DNA of 54,113 bases, taken from Planctomycetota bacterium. Lineage in GTDB: Bacteria; Planctomycetota; Planctomycetia; Gemmatales; Gemmataceae. The notes beneath the pieces are model-generated. The model made no database searches, was not told the DNA's origin, and was given only the letters and a program-made list of their open reading frames with translations. This document shows positions 1-8,208 of this stretch, one piece after another. The position numbers were made by a program, and so were the translations under genes. The stretch spans positions 1 to 54,113 of the forward strand of contig JAJXWW010000151.1 in NCBI GenBank assembly GCA_021781415.1, read 5' to 3'. Each line of letters starts with the position of its first letter. Position 1 is the first letter of the stretch.

Positions 1-119
1 TTGCGGTCGATAGAGTGACCGGAATTTGGGAGCGGAGGGGCATTCCGAATGGACAAGGGCATGTCACTGGATGTCAGGACAAGGTAGCACTCTGAAAAAG
101 AGGCCAATTTCCGACCGAC

Positions 120-521
120 ACTAGCTATCAACAGACCAAGCAACGCTATCATCTCTCCTTGACGCAGAGTCTGTATTTTCAAAATCTCGATAGCAATGCC
201 GGGGTCTTGACGCGCTTGATCGACGAGGCCGAGGAACAGGAAGCGCGGCTTTCGATACTCGCCTATTGGTGTTTGTGGCGCTACGGAGGTGCCGAAGGAA
301 TGACGGCCGCCGATCTCGATGCCGCGATAGAGTGTTATCTCGATCGCTGTGCCGATTTGCCATTTTTTTGCCGCCAGAAGTCGGCCTCGACGCAGCTCCA
401 AAAATTGCGATTGGTCGAGATGGAAGGCGAGAAGCTGCGCGTCCTGCCGGTGGCGAGAGCCGCCGAATTCCTAGAATTCGATCGTCGTGAAATGGGAGGG
501 TCCGATCGTGGCCGAATATAA
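120..521 (+). pseudogene. Broken partial copy of the DUF3754 C-terminal region
   Basis: The open frame from about 120 to the stop at 521 encodes a segment that aligns along its length with the last ~130 residues of the full DUF3754 protein just downstream. For example SLYFQNLDSNAGVLTRLID matches SLYYKSLDNNTGVLMRLLD, and both contain DEAEEQE. Homology begins near SYQQTKQ (from about 120), 25 bases after an in-frame TGA at 93. Nothing resembling the membrane helices that precede this region in the full protein can be read in any plus-strand frame of bases 1-120. A TTG at 159 could start a 120-residue protein, but no good ribosome site precedes it. I read this as the remnant of a tandem duplication, although a short expressed protein is possible. 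Its end overlaps the start of the next gene. Confidence 0.6.
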
Positions 522-1737
522 GGATCGCGAACATTTTATTCCGCTGCGCAAGAGCGATCTCATCGAGCTGTTGTGCCGAGACAAGACGCTGACATCCGAG
601 GAGCGGAATTCGTTTCGCCAGTTCTGCATACTCGTTTCGGCGATATTTCACTTTGAATACCTCAAACAACTGGAAGAGTTGAAGGACGCCTATGCTCCCT
701 TCGATCCGGACGCGGACACGAAGTCGCCGCCACCCATCGACCTAGACGAAAAGCTCAAGAATGAGGTGGAGTTGCTGGCGCGGTTCGCGGCTTTGATGGA
801 GCGCGCCAATTTCAAACGGCTCTCGCCCGATGAAATGTTGAGCGCGCTGAAAGAAGTGGCAACGGTTTCGGGCATTCGCACCCACGTCGACTTGAATATG
901 TTCGAGCATTTGCAGGTGTATGTCCGCGGCGAGGTCGTGGGGCGAATGTATCGGCGCTCGTGGCGAAAACTCGGACGCAAGGAAGAATTCTATGTGCCAC
1001 AGTATCAGCGTTTGGCCCTCCTCGTCAAACTGCGGCCGCACAAGCGTCTCGACCGCGAGATCGACACGGCGAGAGTCTATCTGAAAATCTTTAAGGACAT
1101 TCCGAAGGTCGATCGGGACATGCTGCTGCCCGGCGCGCGGGTGCGCTTCACGCAGCTCGATCGCGCGATTATTATCTATCCCTTGGCGGCGGGTATCGGT
1201 CTCACATTATACAATATCGGGGCCAGCATCTTACAATCGAGCGTTGCCGTCCTCGGCAGCCTAGTGACCTGGGGGCTTGCCGGCGCGATCGGAGGGTACG
1301 GCTATAAATCCTACTATAGCTATCAAGTCAAGAAGCAAGATTACAATTTGAAGCTGACCAAGAGCCTCTATTATAAGAGCCTCGACAATAACACCGGGGT
1401 CTTGATGCGCCTGCTCGACGAGGCGGAGGAGCAAGAGTGCCGCGAGACGTTCTTGGCCTATTTCTGTTTGTGGAAGTTCGCCCCTCCAGAAGGTTGGAAG
1501 TCCGAACAGCTGGACGATTACGTCGAATTGTATCTCGAAGGCAACGCCAATCTCAAAGTCGATTTCGAAATCGGCGATGCCTTGGACAAGCTCGAACGCT
1601 TGCAAATCGTCCGTAAAGTCAACGGCTGCTTCGTTGCCGAGCCGATCGACAAAGTGCTGGAACGCCTCGACTGGACGTGGGACCACTACTTTCAGTACGC
1701 CAACCCGGAACCTCCAAGCGTCCGCGGGGTAGAATGA
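508..1737 (+). CDS. DUF3754 (TMEM143-like) membrane protein
   Basis: Unknown function. The 409-residue protein has a soluble, charged N-terminal half, a hydrophobic stretch at about residues 215-265 that could form two membrane helices (IIIYPLAAGIGLTLYNIG, then LGSLVTWGLAGAIGGYG), and a soluble C-terminal domain of about 130 residues. This layout fits the DUF3754 family found in planctomycetes, cyanobacteria and as TMEM143 in mitochondria. I chose GTG 508 because GGGAGG at 495-500 lies 7 bases upstream; an in-frame GTG at 487 would add seven residues without a ribosome site. The C-terminal domain is duplicated in the broken copy immediately upstream. The family assignment is from memory of its domain pattern, not a search. 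Confidence 0.75.
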   Translation: MAEYKDREHFIPLRKSDLIELLCRDKTLTSEERNSFRQFCILVSAIFHFEYLKQLEELKDAYAPFDPDADTKSPPPIDLDEKLKNEVELLARFAALMERANFKRLSPDEMLSALKEVATVSGIRTHVDLNMFEHLQVYVRGEVVGRMYRRSWRKLGRKEEFYVPQYQRLALLVKLRPHKRLDREIDTARVYLKIFKDIPKVDRDMLLPGARVRFTQLDRAIIIYPLAAGIGLTLYNIGASILQSSVAVLGSLVTWGLAGAIGGYGYKSYYSYQVKKQDYNLKLTKSLYYKSLDNNTGVLMRLLDEAEEQECRETFLAYFCLWKFAPPEGWKSEQLDDYVELYLEGNANLKVDFEIGDALDKLERLQIVRKVNGCFVAEPIDKVLERLDWTWDHYFQYANPEPPSVRGVE

Positions 1738-1814
1738 GTTAGAGAACAGCCGGCGTTCTCGGAAACGTCGCAAGGACGTTTGCTTCTTTCGCCTCGGTTC
1801 GCAAGGGAGAAGTC

Positions 1815-2678
1815 ATGTTTCTTCTTCGTGGCATCTTAATCTCGGCTCTGTCGCTCATCTTTACAACCGTTGCCGTCGCCGCTCCCAATGTCGGTTTCAA
1901 TCGGCGACATCGAGTGAACAATGGGATCCAAGGCACGGTCGTGCAGGTCCATCGAGACCGTCTACGCCGCAATGCCGGTTGGATCAAACTGCGTCACGGA
2001 ACCGCTCGCTATTATGGACGTTCGCGCGGCACGTCGACGTTTGCTTCGGTATCTCGACGCAGGGGCGTTCGGCGCAGCGGCGTGATTACCGTGAATGTGA
2101 ATAATTCGACGCGGTTCCAACGCTTGGCTCAGCGTGGCCGAGGCGCGAGACGCATCGGCTTCAGCGCGATCCATCGAGGCGAGCGCGTACGCGCGTACCT
2201 CGGTTCGCAAAGCGTGGCGCGCCTCGTCGATGTATTGCCGTATTCCCACTATCGAAACCGGCACCGTTACGGTTATGGAAATCACCATCGGCGCTACTAT
2301 GGGCGACGCCCCCATTATCGTCGCCACCCATTGGTTTACCAACGCGCTCTCGTTCGTAACGGTCGCTATCCCGTCCGCGTCAATCGACCGATCGTCGTGA
2401 ACCGACCGTCGGTGAATCGGTGGGCGCGGCATTCTTTGATCCAAGGAGCGATGGCCGCGCAACAACGGCGGCGCGCAGTCGCAGCGCAAGTCGTGAAACA
2501 TGCGATTCAGAACCATCCCAAGACGCCGCCCAAGCATGTGGTCGTTCATAAGCCGACGCCGCCCAAGCGCGTGGCACACAAGCCGACGCCTCCCAAACAC
2601 ACGACGGCTCGCAAATCTTCACCCAAACCGCACCACTCCGCTCCACGGCCCCGTTCGTCGGGACACCGACGGAAATAG
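1815..2678 (+). CDS. Secreted basic Arg/His/Tyr-rich protein, unknown function
   Basis: No family recognised. The 287-residue product starts with a clear Sec signal peptide (MFLLRGILISALSLIFTTVAVAA, cleaved near residue 23). A region of about 110 residues follows that may contain a small beta domain (NNGIQGTVVQVHRDR; FQRLAQRG). The middle is rich in Tyr, Arg and His (RHRYGYGNHHRRYYGRR), and the tail has at least three HKPTPPK-type repeats ending in a Lys/Ser/Pro stretch. The mature protein would be extremely basic. Such proteins are common in planctomycete genomes and may bind anionic cell-surface polymers or nucleic acid, but that is inference. ATG 1815 is preceded by GGGAGAAG. It is transcribed towards the minus-strand permease gene. 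Confidence 0.7.
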   Translation: MFLLRGILISALSLIFTTVAVAAPNVGFNRRHRVNNGIQGTVVQVHRDRLRRNAGWIKLRHGTARYYGRSRGTSTFASVSRRRGVRRSGVITVNVNNSTRFQRLAQRGRGARRIGFSAIHRGERVRAYLGSQSVARLVDVLPYSHYRNRHRYGYGNHHRRYYGRRPHYRRHPLVYQRALVRNGRYPVRVNRPIVVNRPSVNRWARHSLIQGAMAAQQRRRAVAAQVVKHAIQNHPKTPPKHVVVHKPTPPKRVAHKPTPPKHTTARKSSPKPHHSAPRPRSSGHRRK

Positions 2679-2692
2679 CATGTCCCAGCCGG

Positions 2693-2724
2693 CGCGGAGT
2701 CGGTAAGGATTCCCGCGCTCCGCG
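2693..2724. terminator. Weak hairpin between convergent genes
   Basis: Arms CGCGGAG (2693-2699) and CTCCGCG (2718-2724) can pair in the 68-base gap between the secreted basic protein gene and the permease gene, which end facing each other. There is no T-run on either side, so a terminator role is only suggested by position. Confidence 0.3.
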
Positions 2725-2746
2725 TCGATCCGAGCGGGACGAGAGA

Positions 2747-4468
2747 TCAGGGATTGAGGGGATCCTCCGACTCGCCCAAGGAGTTTGAGAGCGAATCGCC
2801 CCCGTTGACGACCGTGTCCTTTTTGACGGGAAGCAGGGCCAGCACGAGGGAGATGAGGGCCAAGAGTCCGTAGGTTCCGGCCCAATGGTAGGGGGTTTGA
2901 TAGCGGACTGCCTCTCGAAATGTTTCAGGAATCTGAGCCAACACCCGCGCCGGCAGATCGATGACCTCGCTTCGCAACGGCGAGTGGATCACCCCAAAAA
3001 ACGAGAAGACCCCGGCCAGAACGAAGTAGAACGCGGCACGCAGCAATCGCCCATCGATCATCATCGCCAGCGCGGCCGACCAAATCAGACTGGTAATGAT
3101 AAAGCCTCCCGCCAGGCAGCGCAATGTCTGAACCAACAGACGCGCCGGAGGTTCGGGATCGCGCATTCCCAAGGCCATGTTGAGCGGAATGGTGAGCAGG
3201 TAAGCCAGCGCGGGGAGAATGGCAAAAGCCAGAGCGGGATAGTGGCGCGGCGGCGTCGCTTGAAACGATTGGGACGTTATCTCTAACCCGACGAACACCA
3301 GCATCGGAAACAGCGCGGCGCGCGGCAGCCATTCAAAGAAGAGTTGAAATCCCCCAAAATAGCCGACCCCGCCTACGAACAGAGCCGTGGCCAAGGTGTA
3401 GGCAGCCCGACCTCCCATCTTCTTGTAGGCGGGATGACCGATATACGGCGTCGTCTGGATCACGCCTCCGAGCAAGCCGGCGAAGAGCGAAGCGATGCCT
3501 TCGGTCACGAGGATCGAGCGCGTGTCGTAGTCGTCGCCCGCGGCAGCGGCACTCTCGGTGCAGTCGATGCCGCCAACGATGGTTGCCAGAGCAAAAGGCA
3601 AGACCACCGGCACCTTGCCCAGCGCGAAAGCGAAGACCTGCTGCCACCATGCCATCGATCCACTGCCGTAGAAGGACATCCATTCCGACGACTGCCAGAC
3701 GAAGGATGTACTTTCTCCGCGTTCGGGAGGGGGAACCAATTGCAGACCCATTGGCTCGATCCATCGACAAATCTGAAAGACGAAAACACCCAACAAGACG
3801 GCGGCCAGCGCTCCCGGAAAGCGCCCCGGCAAGGGACGATGCGCGATGAGAGTCCACAAAACCAGCGCCAGTGCCGTCATGCCCACCAAGGGCGTTGCCG
3901 CGATGCCATCCTGAGCCAGCGGGAGGAAAGCGATCAACACCAAGGCAATCGAGGCCAAGGATCCCAACAGCCCCGCGCGCGGAACCAAACGCCGTAGTGC
4001 GTTGCCAAAAGGCGCGCAAACGATCTTAAAAATCCCCGTTAGAATCAACACGGTTAAGCCGACGTGCCAGGCAAACGTCATGGCCCGTTCGCGGTCGCCG
4101 CCGGCGACGTGAAAATAGCCCTCGTTGAGAGCGGGCAACAGAACCAAGAAAGCGATGCCAAACGTGCTGGGTGTGTCCAATCCCAAGGGCATCGCCGTCA
4201 CGTCGTCGCGCCCGAGCCGGCGCGCCAAACGAAAGGCCAACCAAGTGTAGATGACATCGCCCAGAAGAACGCCCAGCGCCGTGCCGGGGAGCATGCGCGT
4301 CAGCACGAACTCGGACGTGAAAAAGATTTGTCCCTCTTTGACCTGTCGCTCGACCGGAAGCGAACTACCGATGAGGCCAACGAGCAATACCATCACCGTC
4401 ACGTTGTCGAGCATCAAGCCAAAGAAGGCGTTGATGTCGCCGCCTCGCGCCCAAGCATAGCGCCGCAT
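2747..4468 (-). CDS. NCS2-type (xanthine/uracil/AzgA-like) permease
   Basis: A 573-residue inner-membrane transporter with 12 or more predicted hydrophobic helices spread over the whole length. The layout fits the NCS2/AzgA purine-pyrimidine permease superfamily. Near the N-terminus it has FFGLMLDNVTVMVLLVGLIG and a small-residue stretch around DDVTAMPLGLDTPSTFG, which resembles the family's substrate-binding region. In the second half, VGGIDCTESAAAAGDDY and GLLGGVIQTTPYIGHPAYK resemble the QNPG-type and signature regions of this family. The substrate cannot be told from sequence. ATG 4468 has GGGGAG about 8 bases upstream. The gene lies 36 bases after the alpha/beta hydrolase gene on the same strand, so the two are probably co-transcribed. 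Confidence 0.75.
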   Translation of the reverse strand: MRRYAWARGGDINAFFGLMLDNVTVMVLLVGLIGSSLPVERQVKEGQIFFTSEFVLTRMLPGTALGVLLGDVIYTWLAFRLARRLGRDDVTAMPLGLDTPSTFGIAFLVLLPALNEGYFHVAGGDRERAMTFAWHVGLTVLILTGIFKIVCAPFGNALRRLVPRAGLLGSLASIALVLIAFLPLAQDGIAATPLVGMTALALVLWTLIAHRPLPGRFPGALAAVLLGVFVFQICRWIEPMGLQLVPPPERGESTSFVWQSSEWMSFYGSGSMAWWQQVFAFALGKVPVVLPFALATIVGGIDCTESAAAAGDDYDTRSILVTEGIASLFAGLLGGVIQTTPYIGHPAYKKMGGRAAYTLATALFVGGVGYFGGFQLFFEWLPRAALFPMLVFVGLEITSQSFQATPPRHYPALAFAILPALAYLLTIPLNMALGMRDPEPPARLLVQTLRCLAGGFIITSLIWSAALAMMIDGRLLRAAFYFVLAGVFSFFGVIHSPLRSEVIDLPARVLAQIPETFREAVRYQTPYHWAGTYGLLALISLVLALLPVKKDTVVNGGDSLSNSLGESEDPLNP

Positions 4469-4504
4469 GGTCGATCTCCCCTCATGTCTTCATCGTTCGG
4501 ACCA

Positions 4505-5482
4505 TCATCTTGCGGGAGGCGTCAAGAATTGCCGTACCACTGCCGCGAGTATCTCGGGATGCGTGTAACTCGGAAGGTGGCCGCAGCCTTCGATCACGAC
4601 GCGGCCAGCATTGGGCAGACCTTGAATCAGCATCTCATCGTGGACGCGGGGCACCACTCGGTCGAGTTCGCCGCAGACAATGAGCATCGGTTGCCGGATC
4701 GCCGGTAGGATCGGACGCAGATCGACTTCGTTGAGAACGCACGCCTGATGGGCAAAGGCGGAGACGCGCGCGCTGCCCGAACACTCGAGGAAGTACTTCC
4801 AGACACCGGGAGAAGATCTTCCAAACTCTTGCCCCGTCGTCTTGAGCAACGCTTTCTCGCGCAGCGGCACGGTAGCCATGCTGCCCGGTAAGAATCGCCC
4901 CCAAAACGACAGGAATCGTTCGGCGCGGTGGAGCGGTCGATGTGCGAATCCGCCTTGCAGAATGCCGCGCGGCAGTCGTTCGGGGTGCTCGTGCATCGCT
5001 CGGAGAACGATCGTGGAACCAAACGACGAGCCATGAACGTAACTCTGACGCACTTCCAGCCGATCGAGCAAAGCCCACAAGTCGGCAACGAGATGATCGT
5101 GCGTGCAATGGCGCAGGCGCGCACCGTCGCCGAAGCCGCTCGGAAGATCGTAAGCGATGCAGCGGAAATGTGCGGAGAGACGAGAGATCGGCAGCACGAA
5201 GGATCGGCAGCTGTCGCCCGCCCCGTGGACGAAAAGGAGCGGCGGCCCTTCGCCCCAGATGTAGTAGCGCAAGCGATAGCGTCCCGTGTCGCAAACGCCG
5301 TGGACGGCCTCGCGCTCGAACCGTGCTTGGGCCTCGGCCAAGTCGATGGGTGGGATCTGTTCGCCGGGATGTAGCGCGCAAACCTCGGCGCAGGTCAACG
5401 GGCAGTCGGGGGCGTTGCCGGTCGCGCATGGAGTCTGACCGCCGACGGTGGAGCCACATTCGAGGGGAAGTTGCTCGTTCAT
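4505..5482 (-). CDS. Alpha/beta hydrolase with Cys-rich N-terminal extension
   Basis: A 325-residue hydrolase. The fold is shown by the oxyanion-region motif FVHGAGDS (residues 85-91), the nucleophile elbow GSSFGS with Ser153, the acidic residue in CGELDRVVP (Asp274) and the catalytic His302 in EGCGHLPSYTHPE. Reaction and substrate are unknown. The first ~36 residues are atypical: they hold Cys9, 19, 27, 31 and 35, the last three spaced CX3CX3C, and there is no signal peptide. ATG 5482 has only a poor ribosome site. An alternative start within the Cys-rich part is not obvious, and the extension is in frame. It is the first gene of a likely two-gene operon with the permease downstream. Confidence 0.8.
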   Translation of the reverse strand: MNEQLPLECGSTVGGQTPCATGNAPDCPLTCAEVCALHPGEQIPPIDLAEAQARFEREAVHGVCDTGRYRLRYYIWGEGPPLLFVHGAGDSCRSFVLPISRLSAHFRCIAYDLPSGFGDGARLRHCTHDHLVADLWALLDRLEVRQSYVHGSSFGSTIVLRAMHEHPERLPRGILQGGFAHRPLHRAERFLSFWGRFLPGSMATVPLREKALLKTTGQEFGRSSPGVWKYFLECSGSARVSAFAHQACVLNEVDLRPILPAIRQPMLIVCGELDRVVPRVHDEMLIQGLPNAGRVVIEGCGHLPSYTHPEILAAVVRQFLTPPAR

Positions 5483-5978
5483 TCTTAATAGAATATCACA
5501 TTTTGTCGCACGGGGAATCGTCCTCGGTAGGGAAACAGCAACCGGCCGTCGGCAATCGGCTCCGAGACGGTAGAACCCATCGATCCAACGGCGGAATGGA
5601 GGTTGTCGTACCGCGAAGAGAGATGAAAAATTCTTGAGAATTTGTTTGACGCGCTAAAATTCGTTGATATGCTACTACTTGACTCGTAAAAAGCCGATGG
5701 GGAAGGTAGACAAAGAGAAACGCGCGCAAGGTAGTTTCGCGCGCCGTTGTCCGTTCCAAGCCCTTCGCGTCTTTCACCATCGACTGCTATCGTTCTTGCT
5801 CCCGGCCGCTCGAAACGGGTAGGAAGAGCCGTTTCGGACTGCGGGCAGCGCGTGCATTTATCTGTGTTCTCTTGGGGGAGTCCGCGCGTTCGCCGCTGCG
5901 CCATTGCTCCGTCAAAGCGGATGGACGGAATCGGGCCAGCGCTGCGCCGAAGCCACGCCGGACGTGGAGGAATCAAAC
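5483..5978. other. 496-base intergenic region between divergent genes
   Basis: It separates the hydrolase gene (minus) from the ArsR-type gene (plus). The stretch 5640-5700 is clearly more AT-rich than its surroundings and holds a possible sigma-70 promoter, listed separately. Open frames across 5747-5978 are out of frame with the regulator and show no domain, so I do not call a gene here. Confidence 0.5.
5646..5673 (+). promoter_or_regulatory. Possible sigma-70 promoter for the ArsR-type regulator
   Basis: TTGACG at 5646-5651 and TATGCT at 5668-5673 are separated by 16 bases in an AT-rich island. If used, the transcript would carry a leader of about 300 bases before the TTG start at 5979. 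No operator palindrome stands out. Confidence 0.3.
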
Positions 5979-6407
5979 TTGAGCAATTCGACGACCACCG
6001 TGCGTACTCGCGTCGCCAAGGCGACGACGCCTTCCGCCTCACCGATCCGTGTCAGCGACGAGACCATCGTTCGCCTGACCGATGTGTTCAACATGCTGGC
6101 CGATCCGTCGCGCTTGAAGATCATTTTGGCGTTGGCCGAGTTCGGCGAGATGCACGTCTCCGCCCTGTGCGAGATGCTCGGCCAAACGGAAGGACGTGCC
6201 AAGTATTCGCAACCCGGCGTCAGCCATCATCTGACGTTGATGCGCATGGTCGGTCTGGTCGGCTTTCGCCGCGACGGCAAGCACAACTATTATCACCTAG
6301 TCTCGTCGCAAATCCGCGACCTCTTCGAGCAGTTCTTCGCCGAATCCGGCAACGGTGCCAAAGCGTTGCAATTCGAGGATTTCGCTCTGATATTCAAACG
6401 GAAGTGA
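5979..6407 (+). CDS. ArsR-family winged-helix transcriptional regulator
   Basis: A 142-residue DNA-binding protein. The pattern VFNMLADPSRLKIILAL, VSALCEML and SQPGVSHHLTLMRMVGLV, followed by RRDGKHNYYHL for the wing, is the ArsR/SmtB winged helix. Between the HTH scaffold helix and the recognition helix it has an extra GQTEGRAKY segment. The usual ELCVC metal-binding motif is absent, so its signal is unclear. The start is TTG 5979, chosen because GGAGG at 5966-5970 is spaced 8 bases from it; an upstream TTG at 5904 has no ribosome site. An N-terminal tail of about 30 residues rich in Ser, Thr and Ala precedes the domain. It is convergent with the Hsp70 gene. Confidence 0.85.
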   Translation: MSNSTTTVRTRVAKATTPSASPIRVSDETIVRLTDVFNMLADPSRLKIILALAEFGEMHVSALCEMLGQTEGRAKYSQPGVSHHLTLMRMVGLVGFRRDGKHNYYHLVSSQIRDLFEQFFAESGNGAKALQFEDFALIFKRK

Positions 6408-6420
6408 CCGTGCATCCAAC

Positions 6421-6457
6421 CTCGGCGCGAGCGAGGCTCTGACTTCCTCGCGCCGAG
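6421..6457. terminator. Hairpin between convergent arsR-type and hsp70-type genes
   Basis: Perfect 11-base arms, CTCGGCGCGAG at 6421-6431 and CTCGCGCCGAG at 6447-6457, lie in the 74-base gap between two genes that end facing each other. No T-run follows, so it may act as a bidirectional transcript end or mRNA stabiliser. Confidence 0.5.
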
Positions 6458-6481
6458 AATACACGGCAATTGCAGGCCCGC

Positions 6482-8062
6482 TCATTGGATGCGAAGACGG
6501 CGGACCCAAGCGGCTTCGCGGGCAATCTCTTCTTCGCTCAGTCCGCTGGAACGATGAATTTCGGTGCGAGCCATTCTTCCGCTGGTCATGTCCAAGGCCA
6601 TCACGTCGATAAGACCGTTACTACCCACTCCGCAGCGCACTTGCACCGGCGACGATTTGGGCAGATTGGCCGGCAGTCCTTCGATCCAACATTCGCCGAT
6701 GCTGATGCAGGCGTCGGCTTGGCTGGCTTCGCCTTGCAGCACTTTGACGCGGACGCGCGATTGATTTTCGGAGACCGTGCAGTAGATCCGGCTGGCCGCC
6801 GTGGGCAGCTGTGTGTTCTTGGAGATAAGAATATCGTTCACTCGCTCCTGCCCCTGCTTGACTTCGATGCCGAGACTATGGGCGTTGACGTTAATCTCAA
6901 CCACCGACGCCAACACGCCGCGCGCCTCCTCCTCCATGAAGAGTTCCTCTCCGAAATCGCGCGCGGCAACGATGCCGGCGTGCAGCGCCGCGCCGCGCGC
7001 CACCACCTCGCTCACCGCCAATGAATGATCCGGCTCTTTGCCGGTCAGTTCGTGCAACATCTGCCGTGTCATCGGCATGTGCGTCGATCCACCCACCAAC
7101 AGAATCCGATCGACCTGCTCCCAATTAAGTTTCGCTTGTCGCAAAAGCTGTTGTGTCGTCAGCCGCGTCCGGACGAGCAGATCGCGCGTCAGCGTCTCGA
7201 ACTCGACCCGTGTGAGAGGCACCGTAAGTACCTGGCCGGCGTGCATGCAAGTCAAGGTCGTCTGCGGAAGTTTGCTCAGGGTGCGCTTGGCGCGTTCGGC
7301 GGCGCTGCATAGATTGACGAGCGCTTGCGGGTCGGAACGAGGATCGATGCCAGTCTGATTTTTGAATTGAGTGCAAACGCGCTCGACGATGCGGTCGTCC
7401 CAGTCCTTGCCTCCGAGTCGCACGTCGCCTTCGATGGCCAGCGTCTGAAAGTGTTGGTGCGATAGACGAACGAGGGTCACATCGAACGTGCCGCCTCCCA
7501 GATCGTAGACGAGGACAATGCGTTCACCTTGCGGAAGAGCCACCGGTTCGCCGCGCGCGGTCGCATGGCTCGATTGCAACGAGTAGGCCAAGGCGGCGGC
7601 GGTCGGTTCGTCGAGGATGTCGAGAACCTCCAGGCCGGCGATGCTTCCGGCATCCTTGGTTGCCTTCCGCCGGGTGTCGTCAAAATAGGCCGGTACCGTG
7701 ATAACGGCTCGCCGAATGGGTCCGATGCGCAGTTCGGCATCTTGAACGAGTTTGCGAAGGATGATGGCCGACAGCGTTTCGGGGCGAAACTCGCGCCCGG
7801 CGACGGATCGACCGTAGCTCGGATGGCCCATGCGCCGCTTGATTAGCGTGGCCACGCGATCGGGTTGTTCCAAGGCCACGTCGAGCGCGGCTTGACCGAC
7901 CACGGCGGTTTCGTCGTCGAGCAATAGCACGGCGCTGGGCGTCAGCATCTCGCCGTCCCGATTGGGCAGCGTGATCGGCTGGCCCCGGTCGTCCAAACTT
8001 GCGATGGCCGAGAAGGTCGTGCCCAAATCGATCCCGACCAGTTTGCCCGTGCCGTCTCCCAT
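6482..8062 (-). CDS. Short Hsp70-family chaperone (DnaK-like)
   Basis: A 526-residue member of the Hsp70 family. The actin-like ATPase motifs are present: GIDLGTTFSAIAS (phosphate 1) near the N-terminus, VPAYFDDTRRKATKDAG, LDEPTAAALAYSL (connect), DLGGGTFDVTLV (phosphate 2) and LLVGGSTHMPM (adenosine). A substrate-binding beta domain follows (about residues 385-490), with SLGIEVKQG at its start. After it only about 35 residues remain, so the helical lid and EEVD-like tail of full DnaK (about 640 residues) are mostly absent. There is no dnaJ or grpE nearby. It is probably an accessory Hsp70, common as paralogues in planctomycetes, rather than the housekeeping DnaK. The start is ATG 8062. The gap of 146 bases to tatD suggests its own promoter, though none is clear. 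Confidence 0.85.
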   Translation of the reverse strand: MGDGTGKLVGIDLGTTFSAIASLDDRGQPITLPNRDGEMLTPSAVLLLDDETAVVGQAALDVALEQPDRVATLIKRRMGHPSYGRSVAGREFRPETLSAIILRKLVQDAELRIGPIRRAVITVPAYFDDTRRKATKDAGSIAGLEVLDILDEPTAAALAYSLQSSHATARGEPVALPQGERIVLVYDLGGGTFDVTLVRLSHQHFQTLAIEGDVRLGGKDWDDRIVERVCTQFKNQTGIDPRSDPQALVNLCSAAERAKRTLSKLPQTTLTCMHAGQVLTVPLTRVEFETLTRDLLVRTRLTTQQLLRQAKLNWEQVDRILLVGGSTHMPMTRQMLHELTGKEPDHSLAVSEVVARGAALHAGIVAARDFGEELFMEEEARGVLASVVEINVNAHSLGIEVKQGQERVNDILISKNTQLPTAASRIYCTVSENQSRVRVKVLQGEASQADACISIGECWIEGLPANLPKSSPVQVRCGVGSNGLIDVMALDMTSGRMARTEIHRSSGLSEEEIAREAAWVRRLRIQ

Positions 8063-8208
8063 TCCCTATCCCTTTAAGCGCTGAACTCGGTGAATGCGAT
8101 CTCTCCCCGTCCGGAAATTGTAACCGCATCGAGCGCCGGACGGAAGAGGATGACAGTCTCAGTGAACAACGCCGATGAGAAACTCTTCCGAATTAGCCGT
8201 GGAAGGTC

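Noticed and set aside
5747..6442. 231-codon plus-strand frame over the ArsR-type gene
   Set aside because: It is out of frame with a clear winged-helix protein and is Arg/Ser-rich shadow sequence.
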